Assembly (NCBI RefSeq): GCF_037203765.1
Contig: NZ_JBBCAS010000004.1
Location: 266,313-330,312 of the forward strand
From: Sediminicola sp037203765
GTDB lineage: Bacteria; Bacteroidota; Bacteroidia; Flavobacteriales; Flavobacteriaceae
Direction of reading: 5' to 3'
DNA: 64,000 nt
Both the position numbers and the translations under genes were made by a program. The notes under the pieces are model-generated. The model was not told where the DNA came from and made no database searches. It worked only from the letters and a program-made list of their open reading frames with translations. This document shows positions 44,464 through 54,135 of this stretch, piece by piece. Numbering within the stretch: position 1 is the stretch's first letter; each line of letters starts with the position of its first letter.

Positions 44464-46302
44464 ATGTTGAATAAAGAAAAATTAAAAAGCCATTATACCG
44501 TAGCCGAGTTGAAAATGCTTTCAACTTCAGTAATAGTCGATAACATTAAATGTATCCTTAGCGATAAGATAAATTGTACGGAGTTTTCAAACGGTCAAGT
44601 TATTTCTTGGAATAAATCTATTGACTTAATTAAGAACCTTTTTGAAAAGAATAATAAAAACTGGAATATATTTTTTGAGTTTCTCATTCCCTTATCCAGT
44701 GGTAAGCGACCTGATATATTACTCACTAACGGTGTGACTATTTTTATTGTTGAAGTAAAAAATAAGTCGAATTATTCTTTGGCCGATTTAGATCAAATAA
44801 ATGGATATAAACTTGATTTAGAGTTTTACCATAGCACAGCCACCCATTTTGAATTTAAACCAATTCTATTATTGCTACAGGCTGAGGATTTTAAAAATTA
44901 TGAAGGAGAAGTTGTCGTTTTAAGTCCAAATAATTTAAAAAGTGTTTTACTTGAAAATTATAAAGACTATTTAATGGTAAATCCTAATAGTCTAACCGAA
45001 GGAAATTTTAAACCAGTACCTGCAATCACTGAATACGCTAAGGCAGTATTTGAAAACAAAGAAATAGCCCATATAGAAAAGGCTTGTTTTGTAGATTCTA
45101 GTCAAATAAGTATTGATTTAAATACTATCTATAATGAAACCAAGACTAAAAAAGAGCATGCAATTGTTTTTCTAACAGGTACCCCTGGTTCTGGCAAATC
45201 AGCATTAGGATTAAAATGTGCATTTAACAATAATGGATTATATGTTACCAAAAACAGGCAATTTGTTGAAAATTTAAATGCTGAAATTGGAGTCTGTTCT
45301 AATATTAAGACAAGTCATAATTTCCTCTCAGAATATTCAAAAAAAGAAAGTTCTCCATTTTGGAATTTGGTCGTATTTGATGAAGCACAGCGTTTCTGGA
45401 GCCGAGGTAAAATGTATAAATACTTTGGCTCACAAAAAAGTGAAAGCGAATTGGTCTTGGATTTATATGAGTCAAGAGAGTGGTGTGTTTTAGTTGTTCT
45501 AATAGGCGATGGACAAGAACTAGGTTGGGGAGAGTATGGGGGATTTTATCAATGGCAGGAGGCTATAAATAGTACAGGTAGAAAATGGATGATTTATGGT
45601 TCAGAAAAAACGAAAAAAGAGATCGGTCATAGCAAAAAGTTAAGCTTTTTCGAAAGAAACAATTTTGATTTATCAAATTCATTTAGAAATTTTAAAACTC
45701 CCAGTTACCCTTTATTTATTAATAAGCTACTCAATTTTGAAGGGGCTTTAGATTCATACTACTTTAATAAGTTTAAGAAGGAGTTTATTGAAATTAGCAA
45801 TAATGGATTTAAATTAATTATTACAAGAAATATAGATAAGGCAATAGAATATTGTAAGGATAGATACCAACATAGACCTAATTCCTATTGTACACTAACA
45901 TCGTCTGAATCTGAAATCAATGGAATCATCAACTTAAATTTTAAAAGTAATGTGCAATATGATTATGATAAATCTAGCAGGTTAGAAATTAATCAATATT
46001 TTAATAATAATGGGGTATGCGATGCCTATAATGGCGAATTACTCCCGCTAAGCGAATTTTCTGCAATTGGCTTTGAAATACAAATGCCAATTGTTGTTTG
46101 GGGTACAGACTATATTTGGTATAAAAACAGATGGAATTATGAATTTATGCGCTCTATTATGGGCAATACCGAACTTAGACAAAATACTTATAGAATATTG
46201 CTGACTAGGGGTAGAGATGGTGTTATATTATATTTTCCTCCTATTTGGCAACTCAATAAAACTTATGAATTTTTTAAGGAGCTTGGAGCTTCAACCATAT
46301 AA
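44464..46302 (+). CDS. Nuclease-DUF2075 helicase fusion
   Basis: 612 residues. An N-terminal PD-(D/E)XK domain has Asp84 (RPDILL) and Glu97-Val-Lys99 (FIVEVKNKSNY), then a Gln/Tyr helix (DLDQINGYKLDL). From ~225 a DUF2075 (Schlafen-like SF1) helicase follows: Walker A GTPGSGKSA from 239, Walker B VVFDEAQRF from 304, and a C-terminal arginine-finger block NTYRILLTRGRDGVILYFP. Such fusions are common among island-borne defence genes. No partner is required by context: upstream is its own promoter block, and downstream 250 bp of non-coding DNA. RNA versus DNA substrate is open. Confidence 0.8.
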   Translation: MLNKEKLKSHYTVAELKMLSTSVIVDNIKCILSDKINCTEFSNGQVISWNKSIDLIKNLFEKNNKNWNIFFEFLIPLSSGKRPDILLTNGVTIFIVEVKNKSNYSLADLDQINGYKLDLEFYHSTATHFEFKPILLLLQAEDFKNYEGEVVVLSPNNLKSVLLENYKDYLMVNPNSLTEGNFKPVPAITEYAKAVFENKEIAHIEKACFVDSSQISIDLNTIYNETKTKKEHAIVFLTGTPGSGKSALGLKCAFNNNGLYVTKNRQFVENLNAEIGVCSNIKTSHNFLSEYSKKESSPFWNLVVFDEAQRFWSRGKMYKYFGSQKSESELVLDLYESREWCVLVVLIGDGQELGWGEYGGFYQWQEAINSTGRKWMIYGSEKTKKEIGHSKKLSFFERNNFDLSNSFRNFKTPSYPLFINKLLNFEGALDSYYFNKFKKEFIEISNNGFKLIITRNIDKAIEYCKDRYQHRPNSYCTLTSSESEINGIINLNFKSNVQYDYDKSSRLEINQYFNNNGVCDAYNGELLPLSEFSAIGFEIQMPIVVWGTDYIWYKNRWNYEFMRSIMGNTELRQNTYRILLTRGRDGVILYFPPIWQLNKTYEFFKELGASTI

Positions 46303-46550
46303 ATTAATATTAAAAAGAAATAATCTGGATAAGAATTAAAATACAGAAACGTCACATTACTTAACTAATTTTACAAATATTGCTTTATTATATTTTAAGA
46401 AGAAATCAGCATTTGAGAATAGAAACCCATTTTTGATTATATAAATAATCCTAAATGTGTATATTTTCAAAATAGATTTCAAAACAGCCAAACAACCTTA
46501 CGAGAAGCCTAAAATGTGATTGGAGTAAAAAAAGTTAAAAATATAAGTCA

Positions 46551-46880
46551 ATGAATGATATTAAGCAAATTACTGAAGAGTTAATCAAATTCAGAAATGA
46601 ACGAGACTGGGAACAATTTCACAATCCTAAAGACTTGGCCTTAGCCATTAATATTGAATCAAGTGAATTGCTGGAAGAGTTCTTATGGAAAAAATCTGAA
46701 GAAGCTAAAATTGAAAAAGTGAAAGAAGAATTGGCAGATGTTTTTGCCTATGCCTTTTTGCTTGCAGATAAATATGACTTTAATGTAAAACAAATAGTAC
46801 TTGATAAAATAAAAAAGAACGGAGAAAAATACCCAATTAAAAAAGCAAGAGGTACTGCTAAAAAGTATGATGAATTATGA
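46551..46880 (+). CDS. MazG-like nucleotide pyrophosphohydrolase
   Basis: 109 residues. All-alpha NTP-PPase with the MazG/dCTPase signature: KDLALAINIESSELLEEFLWK (ExxEE) and KEELADVFAYAFLLADKY (ExxD). It hydrolyses (d)NTPs to (d)NMP and PPi, either sanitising the pool or depleting it. The stop overlaps the helicase start by 4 bp (ATGA), so it is translationally coupled with the GIY-YIG/DUF2075/S24 protein. First gene of a four-gene unit. Intact. Confidence 0.88.
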   Translation: MNDIKQITEELIKFRNERDWEQFHNPKDLALAINIESSELLEEFLWKKSEEAKIEKVKEELADVFAYAFLLADKYDFNVKQIVLDKIKKNGEKYPIKKARGTAKKYDEL

Positions 46881-49096
46881 GTTTATCCTTTGACCTATCT
46901 ATAGACGTTTCAGAGCGTTATGATTTTGATAAAAAGTCCTTAGATAAATTGAACAATAATCCTTGGGTAAAAAATCAATGGCCATTAGTGTATTTCATTC
47001 AAAATGAATCTAAAAGGGTAGCTTATGTTGGTGAATCAACCAACTTTTCTAACCGATTTAAAAATCATTTAGCTAATCCAAAAAAAGCCAATGCCTTTAA
47101 TCAAATTTCAATAATTGGTTCAGATAAATTTAATAAATCGGCCACCCTTGATATCGAATCAAAATTGATTCAATACATTTCATCAGAAGGCACCTATGAA
47201 TTACAAAATGGAAATCACGGGTTAATTAACCATAGTTACTATCAACAAGACCTATATAAAAACCTTTTCAAGGACATTTGGGGTAAGCTAATTGAGAATA
47301 AAATAGTAAGTAAATCACTTGAAGAAATTGAAAACTCTGAGCTTTTTAAATATTCTCCATACAAATCCCTAAATGAAGACCAATACAATTCAGTTTTAGA
47401 AATTATTGAAGCCCTAACACAAAAAGAGTCTAGCATAATATTTATAAAAGGTAGTGCTGGTACAGGAAAAACAATTCTTGCTACTTATCTAATAAAACTA
47501 CTTGGTTCTGATGTTTCAGATACTAGTATGGATGATTTTAGTGATAATGAAATCTTAGAAATAAACTTAATAAGAGCATTTAAAAATAAATACCCTAATG
47601 CTGAAATTGGATTTGTTGTGGCAATGAGTTCTTTACGCAAGACTTTGCAAAATGTATTTAGGAAAATTCCGGATTTAAAATCCTCAATGATTATTAGCCC
47701 ATCAGATACTTTTAAAAAAAAGTATGACTTACTGATTGTTGATGAGGCACATCGTTTAAGGCAATATAAAAATATCGGATGGATGGGTGTTTTCAAGAAA
47801 AACAACCGGAAATTAGATTTAGATGATACTGGAACTGAACTAGATTGGATAATTGCAAATAGCAAAAATCAGATTTTTTTTTACGATTCAGCACAATCAG
47901 TTAAACCTTCCGATATTCCTTCATCTCATTTTCAGGATCTAATAAGCAAACAAAACACCATTGAGATTGAATTGCAATCTCAAATGCGATCAAAAGGTGG
48001 AAATGACTACATAACATTTGTGGATGACTTATTAAATATTAAACGTGAAAATAAAAGTTTTTTTACCCCTGAAAAATATGACTTAGTTGTCTTTGATTCT
48101 ATGAAAGACATGTATTCACAATTAGCTATACAAGAACAAAAACATGGCTTGTGCAGATTAGTTGCAGGATACTCATGGCCTTGGTTATCAGACCCTAAAA
48201 AAAAACCTAAACCAGATCTTGATGCAATTGATATTGAGATTGATGGCGTTGAATTACAATGGAATAAAACTGATAAAGATTGGATAAATTCAGAAGGAGC
48301 TTTTAAAGAAGTTGGTTGTATACATACCACTCAAGGATATGATCTGAATTATACAGGTATCATTTTTGGAGAAGAAATAACATTTAACAAGGTTTGTAGG
48401 CAAATAGAAATTGATAAATCAAAATACTTTGATAAGAATGGGAAAAGAGGAATTGATGATATCGAAGACCTAAAAGAATACATTGTCAACATTTATAAAA
48501 CAATAATGTACAGGGGCATAAGAGGTGCTTATATCTATGCGTGTGACAAAAATCTACGAGAATACTTTAAAGAACATATTTCCTCTTACCAAGCTGAAAG
48601 CAAGCTTAGAATTTTACCGATTACAGATGTTAGACCATATGTAAACTCAGTACCTCTATTGGACATCTATGCTGCTGCTGGAGGATTTAGTGATTTACAA
48701 ATTCAGTCCAATTTCGAAAATTATGACTGGGTAGAATTACCTGTAAATATATCTGCAAGAGAAGGTTATTTTGTATGTCAGGTTTTAGGAGAATCGATGA
48801 ACAAGAAAATTGAAAATGGTTCATATTGTTTATTCAAAAAGGACCCTGGAGGTTCCCGCGAAGGTAAAATTGTATTGGTTGAACATTATAATATTCAAGA
48901 CTCGGACTTTGGTTCTGGATTTACTATAAAATCTTATCATAGTAATAAATTCGCTTCAGAAGAAGGTTGGCATCATAAATCAATTGTACTTAAACCTCTA
49001 TCGCTTAATCCAAATTACACGGATATTGTATTAGATGAAAATGAATTGGAAGAATTAAAAGTTATTGGGGAATTTATTACCGTATTAGATATTTAA
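46877..49096 (+). CDS. GIY-YIG / DUF2075 helicase / S24 peptidase-like fusion
   Basis: 739 residues in three parts. N-terminus: GIY-YIG-type fold (WPLVYFIQNESKRVAYVGESTNFSNRFKNHL, ~30-75). Centre: DUF2075 helicase with Walker A GSAGTGKT (192-199), Walker B VDEAH (Asp289-His292), CIHTTQGYDLNYTGIIFG and the RGIRGAYIYACD motif VI-like end. C-terminus (~610-735): LexA/UmuD-type S24 domain, with LGESMNKKIENGSYCLFKKDPGG containing nucleophile Ser640 and FTIKSYHS containing Lys685. The same domain, with the same Ser-Lys spacing of 45, ends the helicase protein at 49611. A site resembling the LexA cleavage loop (YAAAGGFS) precedes it. Role inferred: nuclease-helicase restrained or released by the S24 part. 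Confidence 0.82.
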   Translation: MSLSFDLSIDVSERYDFDKKSLDKLNNNPWVKNQWPLVYFIQNESKRVAYVGESTNFSNRFKNHLANPKKANAFNQISIIGSDKFNKSATLDIESKLIQYISSEGTYELQNGNHGLINHSYYQQDLYKNLFKDIWGKLIENKIVSKSLEEIENSELFKYSPYKSLNEDQYNSVLEIIEALTQKESSIIFIKGSAGTGKTILATYLIKLLGSDVSDTSMDDFSDNEILEINLIRAFKNKYPNAEIGFVVAMSSLRKTLQNVFRKIPDLKSSMIISPSDTFKKKYDLLIVDEAHRLRQYKNIGWMGVFKKNNRKLDLDDTGTELDWIIANSKNQIFFYDSAQSVKPSDIPSSHFQDLISKQNTIEIELQSQMRSKGGNDYITFVDDLLNIKRENKSFFTPEKYDLVVFDSMKDMYSQLAIQEQKHGLCRLVAGYSWPWLSDPKKKPKPDLDAIDIEIDGVELQWNKTDKDWINSEGAFKEVGCIHTTQGYDLNYTGIIFGEEITFNKVCRQIEIDKSKYFDKNGKRGIDDIEDLKEYIVNIYKTIMYRGIRGAYIYACDKNLREYFKEHISSYQAESKLRILPITDVRPYVNSVPLLDIYAAAGGFSDLQIQSNFENYDWVELPVNISAREGYFVCQVLGESMNKKIENGSYCLFKKDPGGSREGKIVLVEHYNIQDSDFGSGFTIKSYHSNKFASEEGWHHKSIVLKPLSLNPNYTDIVLDENELEELKVIGEFITVLDI

Positions 49097-49222
49097 AGTC
49101 AAAAATGAAAACCGTAAACTTTGTCAATTCATCCAAGAATAATTTATATGGCGAAATTTCACGATAGCATATGTCTACTCTACTTTTTATATATTTAAGC
49201 AGATATGATTAATGAATAATTT

Positions 49223-49618
49223 ATGAAGGAAATAAGTGTAGTAGCTGCAATTATAAAACACAATAATAAAATCTTGTGCGTACAGCGAGGTGAGAACAAG
49301 TATAATTATATATCAAAGAAATTTGAGTTTCCGGGTGGCAAGATAGAAGATGGAGAAACTTTAGAAGAAACCATCATAAGAGAAGTTCGGGAAGAATTGG
49401 TTATGAATATTAAAACAGAAAAACAATTTCTAACAGTAAAACATCAATATCCAGATTTTCTCATAACAATGTACAGCTTCATATGTTCTTGTGAAGACCC
49501 TACAGTGTCCTTAACGGAACATATAGCATACAAATGGCTAGCCCCATCAGAATTAGAAGAATTAGATTGGGCAGCAGCTGATATTCCTATGGTGAATAAA
49601 TTAGCAATGAATGGATAA
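49223..49618 (+). CDS. MutT-type Nudix hydrolase
   Basis: 131 residues. Perfect Nudix box GKIEDGETLEETIIREVREEL (Gx5Ex7REUxEE) after ISVVAAIIKHNNKILCVQRG. Length and the absence of added domains match (deoxy)nucleoside triphosphate pyrophosphohydrolases of the MutT/YfcD-NudG kind (8-oxo-dGTP, 5-methyl-dCTP or CTP). It ends 8 bp inside the next gene, so it is coupled to the PLD-helicase. A 127-bp gap separates it from the previous gene, perhaps with an extra promoter. With MazG, the second nucleotide-cleaning enzyme of the unit. Confidence 0.88.
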   Translation: MKEISVVAAIIKHNNKILCVQRGENKYNYISKKFEFPGGKIEDGETLEETIIREVREELVMNIKTEKQFLTVKHQYPDFLITMYSFICSCEDPTVSLTEHIAYKWLAPSELEELDWAAADIPMVNKLAMNG

Positions 49619-52600
49619 AAAATACCAAATTTTTAATAACAGCTTACAAACGGGTTATGTGGATAAAACCATTTTATCCAATATTGACTACCAACCAGAG
49701 TTGCTTGTTAATCAAAAAAATCCACCTAAAAAGGTTCTTTCTACAATTATTCAGGAGCTTGAAAATTGCTGTCAGTTTTTTATATCTGTAGCTTTTGTAA
49801 CCACCAGTGGTGTTGCAACAATAATCAATAAGCTTAAAGAACTAGAAAATCGGGGAATAAAGGGAGAAATTTTAGTCTCTCAATATTTAAACTTTACGCA
49901 ACCAGAGGCCCTAAAAAGATTAGCCCAATTCAGAAATATAGACCTAAGAATTGCAACAACAGGAAATGCGCATGCAAAAGGGTATATCTTTAAAAGCAAG
50001 GGACATTATAATCTAATTGTGGGTAGTAGTAATTTAACGGCTCAGGCTTTGTCTACTAACAAGGAATGGAATATTAAAGTATCCGCATTAGATGAAAGTG
50101 GTCTTGTTGAAAAAGTACTCGGTGAATTTCACTCTGATTTTGATAAAGCAACTCCCGTAACCCCAGCATATATCTTGTCTTATGAGGAAATATATCAGAA
50201 GCAGTTTCTTCTACGAAAGACAAACAACATTGAATACCCTACTGAGCCTTTAACCATTATTACGCCAAATTCAATGCAAGTGGAGGCATTGAAAAACCTA
50301 AGTGACTTACGAGCTGATAATAAGAGTAAAGCTTTGTTAATTTCTGCTACTGGAACAGGTAAAACCTATTTATCAGCCTTTGATGCCAAAGCTTTTAAGC
50401 CAAAAACATTATTGTTTGTGGTGCATAGGTTAACTATTGCAAAAGATTCATTAAATACATTTAGAAGTGTCTTTGGGAAGGATAGATCTATGGGGCTATT
50501 TTCTGGAAATCAAAAGGAATTAGAATGTGATTTCGTGTTTTCCACTATTCAAACTATTTCAAAAACTATAAATTTAGAAAACTTTTCAAAAGACCATTTT
50601 GAATACATAATTATTGATGAAACCCATAGGTCAGGGGCCGATTCGTATTTACGATTATTAGATTACTTTGAACCTAATTTTCTATTGGGAATGACGGCCA
50701 CTCCTGAAAGAACTGATGGGAACGACATATTTCAATTATTTGACCACAATATTGCTTATGAAATTAGATTAAACAGAGCAATGGAAGAGGAAATGCTCAG
50801 TTCATTTCATTATTATGGAGTTACGGATTTATTAATTGACGACAATACCATTGATAACAAGTCAGATTTCAACCTATTAGTTTCCAGCGAAAGGGTTGAT
50901 AGGATCATTGAACAAGCAAATTTCTACGGAAGCGATAATGGAATAACTAGAGGTCTAATCTTTTGTTCAAGAAAGAATGAAGCAATTGAATTATCCGCTT
51001 TATTTAATTTAAAAGGATATAAAACTGTTGCTTTAACAGGGGATAGTTCTGAAGAACAAAGAGCCGATGCTATTGAAAAATTAGAATCGGATAATATAAG
51101 CGACAAACTAGATTACATTTTTACTGTTGATATATTCAATGAAGGGATTGATATTCCAAAAATCAATCAGATCATAATGCTACGACCTACATCGTCAGCA
51201 ATTATTTTTATTCAGCAATTGGGGAGGGGTTTAAGAAAGGTTGAAGGAAAGGGCTATTTAACGGTCATTGATTTTATAGGAAACTATGAAAACAATTACT
51301 TAATTCCCGTTGCGCTTTATGGTGATACTTCCTATAACAAAGACTCCTTGAGGAAATTAATTAGTGAAGGTAGTAGGATGATCCCTGGGGCTTCGACTAT
51401 TAATTTTGATGAAATCACAAAAGAAAAAATATTTCAATCCATTGATTCTGCAAACATGCAGTTGTTATCTGATTTGAAAAAGGATTACAACCTGTTGAAA
51501 TTTAAGTTGGGAAAAATTCCGATGATGATGGATTTTATAGAACACGGTTCTAGAGACCCTTATTTATACGTGGATTATTCCAATTCCTATTATAATTTCA
51601 TTGTCAAAGTCGAGAAAGAAAATCCTTTGGAATTATCTAAACAACAAGTGAAACTTTTGGATCTATTTTCTAAGGAAATAAATAATTCAAAAAGGGTCGA
51701 GGAAAGTTTAATAATCAAATTATTAATTGAATCTGGCAAACTATCTATTAACGATTTAAAAGAATTCGTTTTACAAAAGTATAAGTATTCCATTTCAGAC
51801 GAAACCATTACATCTTGTGTCTCAAATTTAAATTTTGAATTCATTAGAGAAAAAAAAGGTGGCAAATTGCTTTCAGCTAAAAAGATTTATGATCTGGATA
51901 TTATAAAATTAGAAAATGGAAAATTTGTCCTCTCTAGTGCGTTTCAATCATATCTAAGCCAAGGAACATTTAAAAGATTTCTACTAGATTCCACTAATTA
52001 TTCAATCCATGAATTCGACAAATTATTTGACCCGGATAATTGGCAGGATGGTTTTGTACTTTACAGAAAATACTCACGTAAAGATGTTTTTAGAATATTA
52101 AATATATCGGAAAACCCTGTTGCCCAAAATGTGGGAGGTTATTTAGTTTGTCCCGATAATTCTCATTGTCCAATTTTTGTGAATTATCATAAGGAGGAGG
52201 ACATTTCAGAGTCAACAAAATATGAGGATGAATTTGTAAATAATAAAGAATTTGATTGGATGTCTAAGTCCAACAGAAAAATTGAAAGTAATGATGTTCA
52301 ATCTATTTTAGGCAAAAACGGACCTATCCGCCTACCTTTATTTATTAAAAAAAACAATGATGAAGGAATGGATTTCTACTATATGGGAGAGATAAGTCCA
52401 GACTTGAACCATGTTGAGCAAACCACAATGAGCAATGATAAGGGTAAGCAAATTTCAGTTGTAAAAATCCGTTTCATTTTAGCAAATCCTGTTACAGCCA
52501 CGATGTATAATTATTTACACGAAAAAGGAAAGGTAGCTGCATCCAAGATAGAAAAGAAAGACACTATAGTTCCAGTACAAGGAACATTCAATTTTGAGCA

Positions 52601-53069
52601 AGAGTTAAGAAATCCCATCCCATTTTATGATTTTTATGCTGCTGCTGGTTCGTTTAGTGAAATGCAATCAAATAAAAATTTCACCTTAATTGAAGGACCG
52701 GAAAATGGTAATCCAAACAGCGATTATTTTGCTTGTAAAATAATTGGGGAATCAATGAACAGAGTAATCCCAAATGGTTCAATTTGTTTATTTAAACCAG
52801 ATGCTGGGGGAAGTAGAAATGGAAAAATTGTTTTGGTAGAAAACATGGATATCCAAGATCAAGATTTCAATTCAGCTTTTACCATCAAGACCTATTCAAG
52901 TGAAAAAGTAAATACCGAAGAAAACTGGAAACACACTGCTATTGTTTTAAGGCCCAATTCGTTTGATAATTCTTATAAAAACATCATTATCAATGAAGAA
53001 AATGGTGCAGAAATGAGGGTTGTAGGGGAATTTGTTGAAATTTTAAAGCCAGTTCATAACAAAGTGTAA
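49611..53069 (+). CDS. PLD nuclease / SF2 helicase / DUF3427 / S24 fusion
   Basis: 1152 residues. N-terminus: phospholipase-D-type nuclease with His121-Ala-Lys (GNAHAKGYIF) and GSSNLT. Then an SF2 helicase: Walker A ATGTGKT (Lys251), DETH box Asp336-His339, TATPERTDG, and motif VI QLGRGLRKVEGKGYLTVIDFIGNY. A DUF3427-type region follows (~620-980). The C-terminal S24 domain has PFYDFYAAAGSFSE, then IIGESMNRVIPNGSICLFKPDAGG with Ser1048, and FTIKTYSS with Lys1093. The Ser-Lys gap equals that of the 739-residue partner, so the two domains share origin. Predicted: DNA-cutting translocase under S24 control. Overlaps the Nudix gene by 8 bp. Last gene of the unit; iteron-like repeats follow. Confidence 0.85.
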   Translation: MDKKYQIFNNSLQTGYVDKTILSNIDYQPELLVNQKNPPKKVLSTIIQELENCCQFFISVAFVTTSGVATIINKLKELENRGIKGEILVSQYLNFTQPEALKRLAQFRNIDLRIATTGNAHAKGYIFKSKGHYNLIVGSSNLTAQALSTNKEWNIKVSALDESGLVEKVLGEFHSDFDKATPVTPAYILSYEEIYQKQFLLRKTNNIEYPTEPLTIITPNSMQVEALKNLSDLRADNKSKALLISATGTGKTYLSAFDAKAFKPKTLLFVVHRLTIAKDSLNTFRSVFGKDRSMGLFSGNQKELECDFVFSTIQTISKTINLENFSKDHFEYIIIDETHRSGADSYLRLLDYFEPNFLLGMTATPERTDGNDIFQLFDHNIAYEIRLNRAMEEEMLSSFHYYGVTDLLIDDNTIDNKSDFNLLVSSERVDRIIEQANFYGSDNGITRGLIFCSRKNEAIELSALFNLKGYKTVALTGDSSEEQRADAIEKLESDNISDKLDYIFTVDIFNEGIDIPKINQIIMLRPTSSAIIFIQQLGRGLRKVEGKGYLTVIDFIGNYENNYLIPVALYGDTSYNKDSLRKLISEGSRMIPGASTINFDEITKEKIFQSIDSANMQLLSDLKKDYNLLKFKLGKIPMMMDFIEHGSRDPYLYVDYSNSYYNFIVKVEKENPLELSKQQVKLLDLFSKEINNSKRVEESLIIKLLIESGKLSINDLKEFVLQKYKYSISDETITSCVSNLNFEFIREKKGGKLLSAKKIYDLDIIKLENGKFVLSSAFQSYLSQGTFKRFLLDSTNYSIHEFDKLFDPDNWQDGFVLYRKYSRKDVFRILNISENPVAQNVGGYLVCPDNSHCPIFVNYHKEEDISESTKYEDEFVNNKEFDWMSKSNRKIESNDVQSILGKNGPIRLPLFIKKNNDEGMDFYYMGEISPDLNHVEQTTMSNDKGKQISVVKIRFILANPVTATMYNYLHEKGKVAASKIEKKDTIVPVQGTFNFEQELRNPIPFYDFYAAAGSFSEMQSNKNFTLIEGPENGNPNSDYFACKIIGESMNRVIPNGSICLFKPDAGGSRNGKIVLVENMDIQDQDFNSAFTIKTYSSEKVNTEENWKHTAIVLRPNSFDNSYKNIIINEENGAEMRVVGEFVEILKPVHNKV

Positions 53070-53117
53070 AAAATTAATAAGGTAAATACTAATGTTCAGG
53101 AAAAGCAGAGGTGATCA

Positions 53118-53262
53118 GTGGTTATTTGTGGTTATTGGTGGTTATTGGTGGTTAACGGTGGTTATTTGAGCTATTTTTGGTGGTTAAATGCTTTGATTTA
53201 GTGGTTTTCTGACATAATTAATGAGAACTAAAAAAGTGGTTTTTGGTGGTTAATGGTGGTTA
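53118..53262. repeat. Iteron-like GTGGTTA direct repeats
   Basis: GTGGTTA starts at 53118, 53128, 53138, 53148 and 53158: five copies in exact 10-bp steps. Further copies lie at 53180, 53246 and 53256 (again 10 bp apart). Ten-base phasing places all on one face of the helix, as for a multi-site DNA-binding protein. Related motifs lie at 57.4 kb beside the integrase stop and at 55.63 kb beside the dead integrase. Confidence 0.75.
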
Positions 53263-53391
53263 ACTGTTTTTTACCAAATTAAATAATAACAAAAAAATAC
53301 CCTCGAAGGGGTATCCTTAATTTGACCGTTTTACTTTTTATTAGAAACAAGGTAATAGAGCTGTACTCTTGAGGCCGAAACCTTGACTTGA

Positions 53392-54135
53392 CTATTTATA
53401 CTCGTATTTCTTTAAAAAGATATTTGTACCATCATCCTCCGATATAGCTGTAAAAGATGCTGAAGTAGGATAATCATCTTCATCATAAATATAGTCCCCT
53501 ACTAACTGATAGGTGATTTTCCCCCTCTCAACATCGGTAACCACTATTTTTTTGATGTTGTTCAATGGCAATAATTTTCTTGCCTGAATAAGGTCCGGTG
53601 ATTGTGGCGACATACTTAAATTGAACTGAACCTTATCCAAAACATCTATCACCCCAGCTGCCTTTAATGTATAGAAAAATGGATTGGGTGTTGGATCATA
53701 GGATATTTCAACCTTGTATTCATAAACATTACCGTTATAGTCTTCCTCAAGTAACCTTATCACAGATGGGTTCTTATTGGAATCAAATTCTACAACTTCT
53801 CCGAATTGGAAAATATCATAAGGCATTTGATAAAATTCACTGGTTTGCATCGGTTCACTGCCCCCGGATATTGTAGAAAGCTCATCATCCTCATACACTA
53901 GTATAGTTGAGTCATTCCCATCTGTAAAACTGCTCACCCTATTCTTTGAATCATAGTTAATAAATAAGGCGCCGTTGTCATCTGAATCTTGGGCAGAAGT
54001 GATATCCATCCGGGTAACTAATTTTTCAGCCACCTTTCCGTTGGCTTGTTCAAATTCATCTGATGCAGATTCCTTACTACAACTCCCCAATATTAAAAGC
54101 ATTGAGGATACTACTACTGTTGACATTGTTTTCAT
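53392..54135 (-). CDS. Lipoprotein, YD/RHS-like beta repeats possible
   Basis: 247 residues from ATG 54135 (MKTMSTVVVSSMLLILGSCSKES, a lipoprotein signal, Cys19); the frame extends further upstream (to 54240) without a credible start. The mature part has beta-strand repeats of the type FINYDSKNRVSSFTDGND, VEFDSNKNPSVIRLLEEDYNG and YIYDEDDYPTSASFTA, like the DUF4595/YD-repeat lipoproteins of Bacteroidota. No enzymatic motif. It may be island cargo or an older resident; its composition is nearer to the flanks than to the 36-53 kb genes. Confidence 0.65.
   Translation of the reverse strand: MKTMSTVVVSSMLLILGSCSKESASDEFEQANGKVAEKLVTRMDITSAQDSDDNGALFINYDSKNRVSSFTDGNDSTILVYEDDELSTISGGSEPMQTSEFYQMPYDIFQFGEVVEFDSNKNPSVIRLLEEDYNGNVYEYKVEISYDPTPNPFFYTLKAAGVIDVLDKVQFNLSMSPQSPDLIQARKLLPLNNIKKIVVTDVERGKITYQLVGDYIYDEDDYPTSASFTAISEDDGTNIFLKKYEYK

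Noticed and set aside
46877..53069. Known BREX, DISARM or Zorya system
   Set aside because: None of the signature genes (PglZ, BrxC/L, DrmA-E, ZorAB) is present.
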